Source: Ulva prolifera (Eukaryota > Chlorophyta > Ulvophyceae > Ulvales > Ulvaceae). From it: 64,000 nucleotides of DNA. Numbering within the stretch: the stretch's first letter is position 1; each line of letters opens with the position of its first letter. Below are positions 21,504 to 35,600 of this stretch, piece after piece. The stretch is taken from positions 6,583,985 through 6,647,984 of the forward strand of contig CM041196.1 in assembly GCA_023078555.1 (NCBI GenBank). The letters run 5' to 3'. Both the position numbers and the translations under genes were made by a program. The notes under the pieces were generated by a model. The model saw only the letters and a program-made list of their open reading frames with translations, did not search any database and was not told the DNA's origin.

Positions 21504-22815
21504 TCAGAGAGAGATACGGGGTTTATTGACTAGTCGCTTCCCAAATCCGTCGGGCTTCAGTCTCGGCCCCAAGAAGTATGCCAGGATGAGCCCTGCCACA
21601 AAGCCACCAGCATGGCCCCTGCACGCATGCAGATTCATCAGAGAGTGGCTGGCCCAAGACTCTGTACGCATGCAGATTCGTTAGATTGCCGTGAGTGTGG
21701 CTTGCCCAAGCCTCTGTATGAATGCATGCACACGGCTGAGAGACTTGCCGCAGGACTGGCCAGCAGTCAGCGACACCTTTAGCCGGTTCAGCGATCCATG
21801 AGCAAGTACAACTATGCAAATGCCAACTTGCAACTCTGCGTCTCACTACTGAGCGCCGCAGGGATCATGAACGCATGAATGCCCAAACATTCAGCCCTGG
21901 TCTCCCAGGCCATAGCACTGCCAAGGCTTCTATACGCATACAATACAGCATGACCACAAGTGTATGCATACTGGTTGGTAGAAGCTAGAATTACTGTGGC
22001 TTAGACTTCCATGTTGCACCTCGCAGTGACTGTATTGCTCATGGGCTGTACAGCGCTCACAACAGGCACACAACAACGCAGGAGTTGCGCACCAGTTGTC
22101 TACTCGTGCGATGAATGTTCCCAGCACTAGGTTGATCATCATCGTCTGGAAGATGCTCTGCTGAGCAGCTTTGGCCCCTCGCGAAAGGTACGGCTTGTTG
22201 TTTTCAAAGTACATCCAGGTGGCGCTGAACATGCCAAACACAGATCCTGAAGCCCCTAGAGAAGGCACTGGGCTGAACAAGAAGGAGGCAATGGATCCGC
22301 CGAGGCCAGAGAGCAAGTAAAATGCTGCAAAGAGCTTGGGCCCGAGGTTTCGCTCCATGCCTGACATTGAGTCAAGAGCATACATGTTCATCTGCATACT
22401 CACAGCTTCATGATAGCATCCATGTATGAATAATGCTTCACAGAATTGGAGTAAGCACGGGGGGTTTGCCTCGGTGCGCGGGGTCTGCCAGCTGCAGCAC
22501 CCCAGCAAAACGTGACCGGTCGAGACCAAGGCAACACAGGAAAAGTAGCACAGTGCCGAGGAGGCAGGCGGATGAACGGCCATGTAGAAGTGCCTTACCC
22601 CGATGTGCAGCATGCCTCCATGAAGGAATGTGCACGTCAGCAATCTCCACCACTCCCCAGCCACAATCGATGGATTATGCTTGACTCCCAGCACGGTCAG
22701 CTTTGATCCCCAGAGAAAGTCCAGAGCGAAGATTAGGACATTTGCAAATATGAAGAAGTCGGTGACACGGCGATTTTTTCTTGCCTCCCATCTCTGTGCC
22801 AACGTGGGCGTTGGA
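21504..22815 (-). CDS. rhomboid-family intramembrane serine protease
   Basis: Exons 22815-22599, 22391-22093 and 21618-21504 join in phase. The order of motifs is that of rhomboids: a first membrane segment (VTDFFIFANVLIFALDFLW); the WWRLLTCTFLHGGMLHI loop; MNMYALDSMSG...ERNLG; the serine helix with GASGSVFG; and the histidine helix DNWGHAGGFVAG, split across the last intron. Both catalytic residues, the Ser of GASG and the His of WGHAGG, are present, so it should be active. Sequence order and the NxY/ER motifs are closest to plant organelle rhomboids (RBL8-11 type), by memory. The N-terminus is unresolved. A basic, Ser/Arg-rich leader that could be an organelle presequence is encoded on the same strand at 23165-22953, but I could not fix the intron joining it. 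Confidence 0.85.
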
Positions 22816-22952
22816 CTGCAACGCACACCAACGTCATTGACATGATGTGTTTCACGGAAGTTGAAATGAAACCAGCCTGGAACATTAGGAAAATATGCTG
22901 TGCAATGTAGCGGCTGCCATATTCTATGCTTTCTCCTTGGACTGGGGCACAA

Positions 22953-23165
22953 CTAGAGACAAGGCTTGTTGGACGTAGTTCGTCGCCACAGCCACGTGTG
23001 ATCAGCAGCGGGGACACGTGCTGCGGAGCGAGATGATCTAGTCAAATTAGCGAGGGTGAGAGACGCGACCTTCCGGACCCCGGTGTAGGAAAGTGTGCTC
23101 CGCTGGTGCCAAACGCTTTGGCTGCAATTGTACCCGCAGACGCAACATATAGACCAGTCCGCCAT
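22953..23165 (-). CDS. possible presequence exon of the rhomboid gene
   Basis: From ATG 23165 the minus strand reads about 70 codons of a leader rich in Ser, Arg, Ala and Leu with few acidic residues (for example VRKVASLTLANLTRSSRSAAR), typical of mitochondrial or plastid targeting. It lies 140-350 bp upstream of the conserved rhomboid exons on the same strand. The exact donor is not clear, so the link is an inference. Confidence 0.35.
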   Translation of the reverse strand: MADWSICCVCGYNCSQSVWHQRSTLSYTGVRKVASLTLANLTRSSRSAARVPAADHTWLWRRTTSNKPCL

Positions 23166-23634
23166 CGTGAGCGCCGATGCAACGCTCGAGGCTTAGCTGT
23201 CAGACATCTGATGGGATCCATGGTGGGAAGCAGAGGGCACTTGTTCAGGCCCGGTACAGAACAATGCCAATCAAGTCATGCTGCAGCTCGCATCAACAGC
23301 ACGCGATCCTGACTATCCTTGCCCAAACATACGCTGCCTTGCGTCATGCCGCTGGAGTATACTGTGCCACGAGCTGCAGTTCTCTCGTCAAAAGACTTGA
23401 AGCCGTGTTAGCGAGGCAGTACTGGCGGACTGATGCAACACCCCTGTTCACACACTGTACACCCACGCATTAATGCGAACATGAACATCATATATATAGC
23501 CCTGCTGCTACCTGAGATCAGCTGATCACGGTTGTCGTGAGCGCAACCGAAGTTTCAGCTGCCGGTCGCAAGTGCCGATGTGGCACATGCCCAGGTAGCG
23601 TTGCGTATACTAGTGCGTACACCAGCGAGTGACA
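23166..23634. other. divergent intergenic region
   Basis: Lies between the presumed start of the rhomboid gene (-) and the start of the HEATR5 gene (+), so both promoters should be here. No TATA box or other element is convincing. Confidence 0.4.
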
Positions 23635-26600
23635 ATGAACTCGGACGCATTACGCGATGTAGCTGCTCGTTTGGAGTCTACGTGCACTCAGGTAGCGCAT
23701 TCGGGGACAACAGGACAGACGCGAGTGCAGCTCAAAGTCGTGCAGGACGTCGAGTCCGCCTTGCACCAAGCAGATCAATCGGTGGAACTGAAGGATGCCA
23801 GCCATGGCATCATGGCCTCCCTGTTGCGCCTGTTGGAGCAGTCCGTGGCGGGGCCGGTACGATCGCCGGGCTGCCGTGATGCACATGAACAGCATGGTTT
23901 CGAATGCAGTACCTCAAATATGCAGCAGTGTAAACTCTCGACATTGTAGGTCCGAGCGAGCGTCCTGCGATGTCTGCAAATCATATTCAACTCGGACCCA
24001 ATCCGCGCGTCACTTGCGCACGGCACGGTCAGCAATGCCCTCCAGGACCGGCCAAAGGCAGGACAGGACGGAAACATCGCCATAGGATATCTAGAGGTCC
24101 TGGTGCTGCATGCACAGAAGTACGTCCCGATTCCTCCATTGTAATCTGTCCAACATGCAAGACATCCAAGCGGACCTTGCACACATGAGTCAAAGCAACG
24201 CCCGAACGATCGCGCGCCTGCAGGTGTGCTCACACGCACGTCGCACAAGTTAGCAACACCGTGGCTGCTGCCAAGGCGCTGGTGAAAGCCAGGTCCAGCA
24301 GCACCGACACCAAGGCTGCCAGCATCAAGGCACTGGCTGCGGTCACCATGAGCATCGGCCTCCCCAGCCAAGACAACACACCAGCACTGTCTGAGGCAAA
24401 GATCAGTGACCTGCTGAAGCTTGTGAAGGACTGTGACACTACAGCCACGCCCTTCACCTCCGCTACCTATCCGCCGGTCCTCCGGGCAGCAGCCTTCTCA
24501 GCTCTAGCAAGGTGCATTCTCCTCCTCTGAGACCTCGGCTGGGGCTTCAAGCAAAGCTTCACGAGGTCTCACAGCAACACCTGTGGTCTCGCACGGCTGC
24601 GTCTGGTTGGGGCTCTGTGAGACCATCGCAAATGCATGCATGCTTTTAACACAAGTCCACCCCACACACACAACTGCAAAGCGTAGCTTTGATGCTTTGT
24701 TTAGTCCCATACTTCGAAGCTGTCTTGCCCTTGTGGATGTGGCCATGTAAGCATGCATACATGCCTACAAACAAGAGCTCACACTGCCATTTGTGGCGGA
24801 CGGCGTTGGGTGCTGCTGTACCGTCTGTGCTGGTCGTAGTTCAACATGCATGGGGCCGCCTGCAGTGTCGCGGCCGTCGGCGCGCCGCACCTGTGGGACC
24901 GCCGCGGCACTGCATGGGACGCGCACTGCGGAACCTGCCGGAAGGTGCTCCGCGACGCAGACGGCAGCATGCCCGCGACGCGCCGTGCCGCGGCGCTCGC
25001 GCTGGGCGCGCTCGTGGCCGCACCCTGGAGCGCCGCCCCCTCCACATCTGGGTCACATCCCGGCACCGCCGACGCGGCGGCGGCGGCGAAGAAGGGGAAA
25101 GGCGGGCCGGAGGCTGTCGCGCAGGGGCTGTGGGAGGGCGCGATCCGGCAGCAGCTGCTGGTGCCCCTTGGCCGCGCTGCCGCAGCCGACGACAGGTGCT
25201 CACCCTGCTGGCGGTGCAGCCGCCTGCCACGACCGGCTGCAATTTCCTTGCAGCCCTACAGATCATAGATGGGCAGGGAGTGGATGGGAAGCCCTCTCAT
25301 GCAACAGGGCATGCTTGTCGGTCACGGCGCAGCGCATGCCACTGTGTGGTGTGCCAACTGTGCAAGGTTCCCCGTGGTGGCTGAGGGGTGGTGAGGGCCG
25401 GGGGCAAGCTTGGTGGGTGGCCGCTCCCCACTCGCAGGCCCTGCCCCGATCCAATGGACCTGAGGTTCCCTGTACCCACAACATCGGCATATGTGGTCCC
25501 GTTCATTCGGAGTTGTCCGTGTCCGATAGGATACGGCTCAGTAAACTCAGATTTACTTTACTTTGACATGACGTAGTCATACATGCATGGCGTGTCTGCA
25601 GTTCGTGGTTGCGGGTCGATTGATGCAAGCACAAATGTCAGCCATCTGTCCAACAATCAATGACCTGCTGGTCTGTACCCTGAAAACATCCAACACACAA
25701 GCAGCCGCTTGATTCAATGGAGGCGGTGCGATGTGGCCTCGGCGGCAACGCATTGAATGCCTCCGCCACCGCAGCCGTGTGGCGTGAACGCACCAGCAGG
25801 AGTGCGGGGCCATGCAGCAGTTTTGAGCCGCCTTGAAGCGTTATCCAGTCTGTCATCCAGGAACTAGACCCAAACGTTAGGGTTTACCCTATGTGATCCA
25901 GCCCGACGACCCAACCCTGGCATGCAGGGACGCGGTGTACCTGTTTGCGATGGCCTTCGCGGAGGCCCTCGCGAACATGCATGACCGCCACGGCGCCCCC
26001 GAGGGCGCCCTGCTCGAGGCCGTGCTTCCCGCTATCTCGGACTGCGACGACCTCCTCCCCGGCCCCTCCGGAACTGGCACCGCGACCGCCACCGAGTGCC
26101 CGCTGCTGCAGGCGGCGCTGCTCTACACGCTGCAGGCCGCGGCGCTGCCACGGCTCTCCGCGGCGGCGCAGCGGCAGCTTCTTGTTGAGCTCGGCGGCCG
26201 CTGCCGCGCGCTCGCGGCGGCGCCGGCGCCGGCCGAGGCGGTCGTCGTGTGCGGCGCGATGTCTCACGTGCTGCGCGCGCTAGGCGAGGTGCCGGTGGAG
26301 ACGGCGCGGTCGCTGCGCGATGCCGTGCACCGGCTGCTGACGGTGGCGCCGCCGGCCGGGCAGTACGCGGCGGCGGCGGTGCTGGGGCAGTTGGCGGCCG
26401 TGGAGGGCGCGTCGGCGTCGGAGCTGGTGATGGAGTACCTGTCGCTGGCGACGCTGCAGGCGGCGTCGCTCGGCAGCCAGAGCGGCCCGCGCGTCGGGGC
26501 GACGTACCCGGTCCTCTCAGCGGCAGACGGTGAGCTTCACAAGGCAATCATGTGGGTCATGCATGCCGCGCGCTTGCGTTGTCGGTGTTCTGCTGCCAGT

Positions 26601-29600
26601 TGTGGGGGGATTGGGGGTAGTACGGGTATGTCCAGAGAGGCATCTTGTGTGGCATCTGGTGTGGCAGAAGAAGCATCATCAGTCGCGCATATACGCACAT
26701 TCTGCACCACAGGTGGTGTGTTGCTGGCTGCGTTGACGAGGGGCCAGGAAGTCTGCACGCCTACTCACAAACAGCGTGCGGTCATGTCTACTGGTGTGTC
26801 ACAATGGCAAAGCCGGAGAACCGGGTAGCACCGCAGGAACCGCAGAAGCACACAAAGCCACTCCGCAGCCGCCACCTCACACACGTGCGTGCCTGAGTGT
26901 GCCGCTGGTGGTGCAGGCCCGGCGACGTCGTGGGGGCAGGCGGAGCGGGACTTCCAGGGCTGTGTGCTCGCGGCCGCGGCGCTCATGGGCGCCGTCTCGC
27001 TGCTGCCCCTCGGCTGCCCGAGCCGCCACGTGCACGAAATGTACGGCAACGCCGTACGCATGGTGGCCGACCCCCTCGCGGCCGGTGCCGCGCCGCGCGC
27101 GCTCGAGCGCCGCCTCGGCTGCCTCATGCTCTCCTGCCTCTGCGGCAGCCTCCCCCTCGCCATGCTGCAGGTGTGGCCGCTCTGCCCCCCTGCTTGCGCT
27201 GCAATGCTATGGCCGGCGGACTCGCGTTATACGGCCTGCAGACGCCTGTGTTTGGCTGGGGTGTTCCAGCACATGCGGTGAGCGTGTCCGTTGCGCCGAA
27301 GTCTGCCTGCAGCTGGGGCCCGAGACACATGCCCATGCTCAGGGTACATGATCTGAAGGCATCAAGCCTGCCTGCAGGCGTGCGAGGACCAGATATTCGA
27401 AACCCTGGCAATGCATGCGCTCGGCGACGCGGCGTGCAGCGCCCTTGTCTCCCCCGCGGGGGCCGCCGACGCACATGCGACGTTTGTGCGGGAGGCCGAG
27501 TGGCGCACCGCCGCGCTGGAGGCGCTGCATGCATGGCTCACCCACTACGTCGCCTTCCTGCCGCCACAGCAGCAGGAGGCCCTCTGCGGCCGCGCCGTCG
27601 CCGCACTCGCGCCGCTGCTGTCCCTCCTCTCCTCCCCCGAGTCCGCGCTGCCGCGGGACACGCCGGCGCAGCCGCCGCCGGTGCGGCACGCGCTGCGCGC
27701 GCTGCAGCACGGCGTGCTGCGCACGCTGCTGTACGTGCCATGCGCCGCCGCGCTGCGCGCGGCGGCGCCGGAGGCAGCGGCGTCGTGCCTCGCGGCGCTG
27801 CGCGACGGCTCCGCGTGGCTGACGCCGCACACGCGGCGCGCCGTGCACTCGCGGCTGCTGCGGCCGCTGCTCAACGGCCAGGACGCGGCGCTCGCGCCGT
27901 ACCTGCAGTGCCCGGACGACGGCTTCGCCATGGTGCGTGCTGTGTGCTGTGGCCTGGCGGATGATTCACGTGGGGGGCCGTGTGTGCATATCTCCTCTCG
28001 ACAGTTGGACCGTACAGCAAGCACGGACACGGCTGGGCAGCGTCTGCGCTCACGCGCTGGCTGTTGGACTACACCTGAGCCAAGGCAGTACCATACCGGC
28101 ATTCTCTCGAGGACGCCCATCACTGTTCTGTGATCCAATTGAATGCGGTACCATACGTGTGTCCTTGGATCGTGCACAATCCACCAATGGAGGTTGTCCT
28201 AACTGTGGATCTCATGAGGGGTCTGCTGCAGTGCGACCAAGCGTCTGCTGCCTCCGTATCGACACGTGCATCTGATGTTCGCAGCACACGCTTGGTCGCA
28301 CCGCATCAGACACCTCATGACATCCAACATTTGCACCTGTCCACAGGGACACATATCGCCCTACATGGCTTACAAAGCTACCCGTCCTTCTGACGGAAAA
28401 GGGGGGGTCATCCCTCACCGAGCTCCACTGCGGCGCCAGCTTGACTTGCAAAAGAAAACAAAAAAACCAATGCACCTTGTTGCACTGCAGTTTGCAGAGA
28501 GCCCGCTTGAGGAGGACCTCGCGACGTTTGCGGGGCAGCCGGGGGGGCTGCAGGTTCCCGCGTGGCAGCTGCGGCCGCCGCCGCCGCCGCAGGCCGACCA
28601 CGCGCCCCGCGTCGACGCGCAGCCGCCGCTGCTGCCGCAGCCCGTGTCCACCAGTGCCGCGCTTGCGATGACGCAGCTGCAGCTCCTCGGGCGCGTGTTT
28701 GCCGTGTCCGAGGAAGAGCAGCAGGCGCACATCCTCGAGTCTGTGACAGCCGCGCTGGCCGCGGAGGCCTCGGCCGGTATGTTCCACACATGCATGCACA
28801 CCATGCATTTTGCTATGGCATGCTCCGATTGTTCACTCAACGGCGCAGAGCAGCGCTCGTTGAGGATTCGATTCACGTGACTTTGGGATGACATTCCATC
28901 CCATCCCTGATGTCTGCTATGCCGGATCTGCTAATTCTCTGTAAGATCTTTGTGAACGTATGGATGAACGCCTGTGGTCGCATTGAATGGTGGTATGCTT
29001 TGGCGCTATCTCATACAGTGGCCCAGGCTCATGCAACGTGGTTTCACTGCTCTACAGTCTCTGAGGGCCCCTGGGACGGTCACCAGGCACTCCACGTGCA
29101 GGCAAGACGGCGAAGCGCACAGCACGCAGCGGCGACGAGGCGCCTCTGCGTCTGCCGGGGGTGTGCGCCTTTGCCCTCATTGCCCTCTCGGCCGTGGCCA
29201 AGGCGTGCAAGGCGAGTGGACGGCACTCGGAGCGCGTCGGCCGCCTCGCCGAGGACCTTGCGCTGGCCCTGCTTGCCCTCGGCCCGGCCTCCACCCGCGC
29301 CGGTGCGTCACACCTGCCCGCAACTGCATAACGGTGCCAACGCAAAACGCCTGCGTGCCGCAGTTCGTCTGGTAGCTGCTTGTCCTCTCGTCCGGTACGC
29401 GATGTGCCATGGACTGCAACAAATGGATGGAACAGTGGGCGGTTGGTGGTACACGCAGTCTAATGCACAAGTATATATCGATAGCATGGCTTAATCCTAA
29501 AACACGCTCAACGCGGTGTTTTTCGTACCTTCACCTCTGCAGAGGAGAGTGCTTGCAGCTCCAAGTGCGCACACCGCGATGCGGCTCGAGTTCAGCACCG

Positions 29601-32600
29601 TATGCTCAGCGGTACCACCTGTAACACCTTTGTAATCTGCACCGGCCCGTACAACTGCCATCTTGCATGTATGTCTGGCATGCGTATCATCACGCCTAGC
29701 CCGATGTGCAGCAATGGAGGTGCTGTCCTTCGCGGCCGTCATCGGCGGCGACCGCGCCGCCGTCGCGACGACGCGCATGGCTTGCGCGCGCCTCACCGCC
29801 GCCACCGCGCCGCAGCCGCCGTCCGCCCCGGCGGCGGCCGCCACGGGCGACCCCCGCCCGTGGGCGCTCGCGCTCGGCGCCGTGCACCGCTCCGTCGGCG
29901 GCATCACCCTACAGCCACTCCTCGCGACCATCGTCACCGCGCTCACGGCGTACGCGCGCTGCGACGGCGCGATGCGCGGCGCGGCCGGCGCGCCCGTGTT
30001 TGCGCTGCACGCGCTCTACCTCGTCATGGCGTCGGCGTTCGGGCCGTCGGGGTGGGTGGAGGTGGTCATGGACACAGCCCTGGACGCGCTCATGCGTGGG
30101 GGCGCCGCGTCGGCGGCGGCAGCGGTGGTGACAGCGATCGTGGAGGTGCAAGGCCCGGAGTTCTGCCCGAGCAGCCGTACACACCCTGTGGCAGAGTGCG
30201 ACCCCTCCCCCCCTCCTCCCCCGCTCTCGTGGCGGTCACGGGTTGCTCCATTTCTGTATGCATGGGTGGTACCTGCGTTTGCAATTGTGAACACTTGGGA
30301 GGTGTCGAAGAAGTGAGCGGCAGCAGTGTTGCTTGAGAGGCAGTGTTCGTGAGCGGATCGCCACAGCCCCCGGGCTGGGGGTCGTGTCTGGTTGTCTGGT
30401 TGTTTTGCGCTGCCACGTTTGCAGGTTGAAACAAGGGTCCTGGCTGCATGCGATGCATGAGGCGTGTGTGACGTGGGCACTTGTCACCGTGCTTTCAGGA
30501 AAACTGTGGCTTTCCTGCTAAATGGCATGCTGTCGTGTGGCTGGTGTAGCGCGTTTGTTGAGAGCTGTTGTGCACATCACGGCAGCGACACTACGCAACT
30601 CGCATCGAGCCGAGTGTTTGCCAGTCTGCAGTCTAAGCGCCGGGGTTCTTCCATTGCCCGGCCACACTCCCAGTGTCGCTTTCACTATTGCTTTTGATGA
30701 CCTGCCAGTGATGCACTTGTGTTGAGGCCAGTCATGTCTGATGGGCTGCCTTACGAACAGTGCTCGAAATTCCACTTGAGGAACTTTATCTGTTGGTCGG
30801 AGGGCTAGCCGCCAGGCTGTGACAGGTGTTATTTATGTGTTGGTGTTAGCTGTTGAGAGCACCCCATCGACCTGTTATGTGTCTTCAGTGAGTCACGAAG
30901 CCGTGGCGCGCCTCTGAGTGGAAGTGGCACCAGTAAGACACAAGCTGCTGACCGCTGCAAAACCTCCCCAGGCAACGCTTGCAAGGGCACACGTAAGCTG
31001 GGCCACCACCAACCATTCGCATCGAGGTATCTGCGCGTTGCGGTGGGTCATCCCCAGTGTGGCTCAACAACAATGTGAATCTTACGTAGGGTGACCTGGT
31101 AGAGGTTGTCTTTACATTCCTTGGCAGCGTCATGTCCTCTTCCTCTTGAGATGATTGGCGGAAAGGCACCATGAGTTGTGAATGAGGAACCAACTGTACG
31201 GGGCCTGAGCTGTCTGACCTTGAGCTCATTGGTTGCTTCATTCGCTCACACTGCCCTCACAAGGCCGAAGCGAAATTGACTGCATTTTGTTTCAAGTTTT
31301 TGGCCGTCGTCGATGCAGATTCGTCAATGTTCGGCTGGGTGTCAATTCAGTGACGAGGGTGAGTGCCAGCTTGGCGAGTCCAGACGGTCGCATCGCCACA
31401 TCCGAAAGCTGCCGTAGACTGAGCCATCAACGACCTTATTTAGTGACTTGTCTTGAAAGTCGCCTTGCGCTGAGGCTGTCTCTGTACGACAGGGCGGCAA
31501 CGTGTCGGCGGCATTGTAGCCGGACGTGTCAGCAAAGCGCAAGCCACGATCATGATATTCCGTTCTCCGCCGTACTCATCGTTATAACGTCATAATTTCA
31601 TGCTGCTAGTCTTGTCCTGGGTATGTCGTAGGCGCGGTGTGGGTCTCGGCAGGATGTGGATTGGTCCAGTAGGATAGCTGAAGCTGAGATACAGGTTTGA
31701 GCAGTACACAGAATATCCACCAGGACGCCCGGCGTTCCTCAGTGGTCATCTGCACGCAGGCTGCCGGGGCTTTGACAAGCCTTGTGCACAGGCGTCGTTG
31801 TTGCTGTGAATGTTGAACGTTTGTACCAGCATAAACCTGGTACTGGCGGAGAAGGGAACATCAGAAGCAGCCTTGGCGCAGTTGGCTAGCGCGTAGGTCT
31901 CATAACACATGATCCACTAACAGTGGGAGCGAGAGCCATCCTGAGGTCGCCGGTTCGAGCCCGGCAGGCTGCATTTTTGCCCATATTTTTACCACAGGAG
32001 ACTGTTTTGGTCGCTGGTGAGCACGATCACTACCTGTGGCTGCTCGGCCCCAACGCCCCGCACAGCAACAGCAGTTGCCGGCTGCATTTCCTGCCTTGTC
32101 CGCAATTTGGCCGTACGCCCACTTCCACGCAAGCCTGTGATGGATGAAGTTCGCACCTGTGCAGGGTCATCATGGCGGCTGTTGGCCGCGTCGATCTAAC
32201 ACTCTCGGAGCGGCCCCCGGCCGACGCGACGGCGGCAACGGCGCAGCGGCTGTGGTGCGCACGCAACATGATCGCCTTCGCTTCAGATGTCCCCAAGCAC
32301 ACGCACCTGCCCGTGCTGCTCGCCAACCTGCACGCGCCGGTGGCCACTCTCCGCCACGTCGCCGCCGCCGCGCTGCACCAGATCTCCTCCACCAACCTCG
32401 GTGCGCCTCAACACCTCTTCCAGCAGCACGCAGCACACAGCACGCGGCGGGTGATCGGTGAACCGCGTGGGCTGCATATTCAGCCCTGGCAAAGTTCTGA
32501 CACGTGCTGAGGGCTATATGTGGCGTTCTCAGAGGGATGTCCTGCATTGTAATGTGTTGTTGTTGTTGTGTCTAGCATTCATGTTGACAGGGCGCTTTGC

Positions 32601-35600
32601 CGGGCTGGTCACCTGCTTGGTGGTGCCAGAAGGAAGAAAGGCTGGGTGCAGAGCTGCTGGCAGAGGAGCATGCTGAGAGGGCGCTGCTTGCCGCTGTCAA
32701 CGCCGAGGCGGACTTCTCGGTGCGCGCGCTGCTCAAGGACATCCTCCGCTCCCTCGCCAAGTCAGCCGCGCGTGACGTGGCGGCCGCGGAGGCGTGGGTG
32801 GAGCTCCTTGCGGCGGTTGTCCAGGGCGGCAGCTGCTGGGGGGCCGCGGAGCGCGTGCCGGGGGGCCCGGGGCTGGACGCCGTTGGTGGCGGCAGCATGG
32901 TGCGGGAGGGTTTCGGCAGCCTTGCGATGGCGGAGGAGGGGCGGCTGGAGGACGAAGCGGAGGCCGTGGACGGCCGGAGCGGGCGGCTGGAGCCTCTCGG
33001 GATGAGCGGCGCTCTCAGCTCGCCTCGGGCGCCTGCTGTACGCTCGCAACCCTCTCTGCTGCCTCTCTGCTGTGGAGCTGAATTAGCGCCGTGAAGCGCT
33101 GTGCTCCACGACATCCCTGCGCTGCAGCGTGTGCTATGGCTTCGGACAGTTTTGCGTCCGCTTTGCACATGCATGAGTCCCATGCGTGCGGAACTAAACG
33201 CCCATGCTGAATTGGCCGCAATGGAATGTCCTTGTATGTGGGCCTCCCTGGCCATACCGCGCTGGGCTGTGCATGTGTGTGAGCTGGCGGCCATTGCGCA
33301 GGTGGCTCAGGGGGCCCAGGAGAGTGCTGCACCGACGCTCGCCACCCGCGCGTGCGCGCTGCAGCTGCTGCTGGCCCTGCTGGACGCCACCACTGCCAAC
33401 GCACCAGGCGACACCGCCGCCGCGCTGCTGCTGCTGCACATGCAACCGATCGTGCAGTGCGCGTTTGCCGTGACCGAAGACTGTGTAGAAACCCTGAAGC
33501 CGGACGCGCTCGAGGTGCTCGCCAGGGTTCTCGAGGCGACCGCAGCCGTCGGGAGCCCTGCCCTGGCCGGCGCCGCCGCGGAAGACGAAGGGGAGGAGGC
33601 AGACGAAGGGCTGCAGCTGGACGTCCTGGCGGCGCCGTACGTCACGGCGCTCAAGACGTGCCTCCGGCCAGACGCCCCCGTGGCCACTGCGACCGCGGCG
33701 GTTCGACTGTCCGAGGTTGTGCTGCGCTGCGGGATGCTGAGTCGCGACCCGAAGTCCCTGCAGGTATGACCACAGATCGCCGGGTCCTGCATTGCAAAGA
33801 CCGCGGCCACCTCGTACATGTAGCCGGCAGTGCAATCTGCAGAAAACATTCGGTCGTTAAGAGTATACATATAGTCCATAATCATTGGAAGACCGAGCTG
33901 GAGGTGCTGGTTGTGCAGCTGGTACTGGGGCGGGTGATCGCCTTTGTGGTGGAATTCGAGGCTTCGAAGGACATGAGCGAGTCGCAGCATGCGGAGTGGG
34001 CCGGGTCGCGGGCGCGCGTGGCCGTGCTGCGCGCGCTGGCCTCCGCCCTCTCAGCGACAGCGCCGCAGGCCGCCGCGCCCGCGGCCGAGGCGCTGCGCGC
34101 CGCGGCGCAGGAGGCACTAGACACCTCCGGCACGGCGCCGCTGCTGCTGCGCTGGCTGATGAGCCTCTGCGCCGACACGACCGTGCTGCTGACGGAGTCC
34201 TCGGCCGTGCACCAGGTGCGCCGTGCGGACATTGCCGTGTTCATGCATCGGCGAAACTCTGCCATCTGTTCCTTGTCATTGGCGGCCGTGGCAGGCCCCT
34301 GTCTATTCCCTGTCTACGAGGCTTCTGAGGGCAGCTGCAGAAGAGCGGCTCTAGCGCTGCGCTTTTGCGTTGCCGGTCGAGCCTGTTGTCAATGCATGAA
34401 GAGGCGGCGGTACACTGGCGTGCCACTACGGTGTGTGCATGCTCGCAGAATGCACTCGCGAACCTGTGCTGTGTGCTGTGTGCTGTGAGCCAGCCTTGAG
34501 CACGACATGATTCCTCTACTTCCATGACTGCACTCCCAGCTCCTGGGTGCGTGGAGGCGCTGCAGCTCCGTAACACGGCCGCATGCATGCAGGCCATCCG
34601 CTCGCCGCTGCTGCCGTCAACTTCCGCATTCACAGTGTCCAAGGTTCTGTCGCAAATGACAGACGCCCTTCCGCTCGGCCTCCATGCCGCGAGCGGCCTT
34701 CTCGGCCACATTGACGCCAACCTCGTTCAGCCAACTCTCCCCCCCACGCTCTTCCACCTTGCCTCCATGCATGCGCAGCGCCTGCTGGCGCCGCTGCAGA
34801 GCGGCGGCGAGGTACCGCAGCACGGGCCGCTGCACCACGTGCTGCGTGCTGTGCGCGGCAGCCTCCAGCCGGCCTCAATGGCGCGCGCTGATGCTGCGGA
34901 CGTGGCTGAGGTGGCGCGCGCGGCATGCGTGCTGCATGACGCGTGCTGCGGCCCCGCCTTGGCCGCCGCAATCGCAGCATGCGCGACAGGCGATGTGCAT
35001 GATGCCACGCTGGCGATCGCACGAGACCTCCTCGCCACCAACGCTGGCATGCTGGTCGCCGTTGCCGCGAACCTCGCACAGCGGCCGGAGGTGGTCGTGT
35101 CGACAGGTGCACTCGCGGGCCCCAGTGACAGGTCCGCAGCCCCCGTGGGTGCTCATGACAGCACCCAAGAGGGTGCAAAGGCCGCGAAGTCTGAGGCAGA
35201 GACGCCATCGGGCACTGCCGGACTGTTCAACAGTGACGAAGGTGAGAGCGACGAGGGCGCCGGTGACGGTGTCCACGCGCGCAACAGCAGCTCCATGGTG
35301 GCAACGCTGCTGCCGAGCTTGGCAAAGGCAGCAGTGACCTGCTGTGAGGCAGCAGAAGCGGCGGAGCTCCGCGAGGCAGCTATGGCGGCGTGCGCGGACA
35401 TTGTCGGAGCCATCTGCCTCGCCATGCGTGCCTCTGCGCAGTGTGGCGCGTCCGCATGTGCTCCATGCATTGACCTCGCGTGCACGGCACTGCTGTGCTT
35501 TGTGCAGCGCGGACTGCTCGGCGCCGATGACAAGGTGGACGCGCGATGCATCCACGCCATGCATGTGGGGCTCACGGCCCTTCAGACGGTCGAGGCTCCA

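Noticed and set aside
24528-24571. 10-bp inverted repeat TGAGACCTCG in a HEATR5 intron
   Set aside because: Arms are short and the loop is 24 nt; not clearly above chance.
26896-27964. 355-codon plus-strand frame rich in Arg and Ala
   Set aside because: It is an out-of-frame reading across two HEATR5 exons; the HEATR5 frame matches the family.
31233-31595. 120-codon plus-strand frame in the HEATR5 intron
   Set aside because: The flanking exons have splice options that join in phase without it, and it does not resemble HEATR5.
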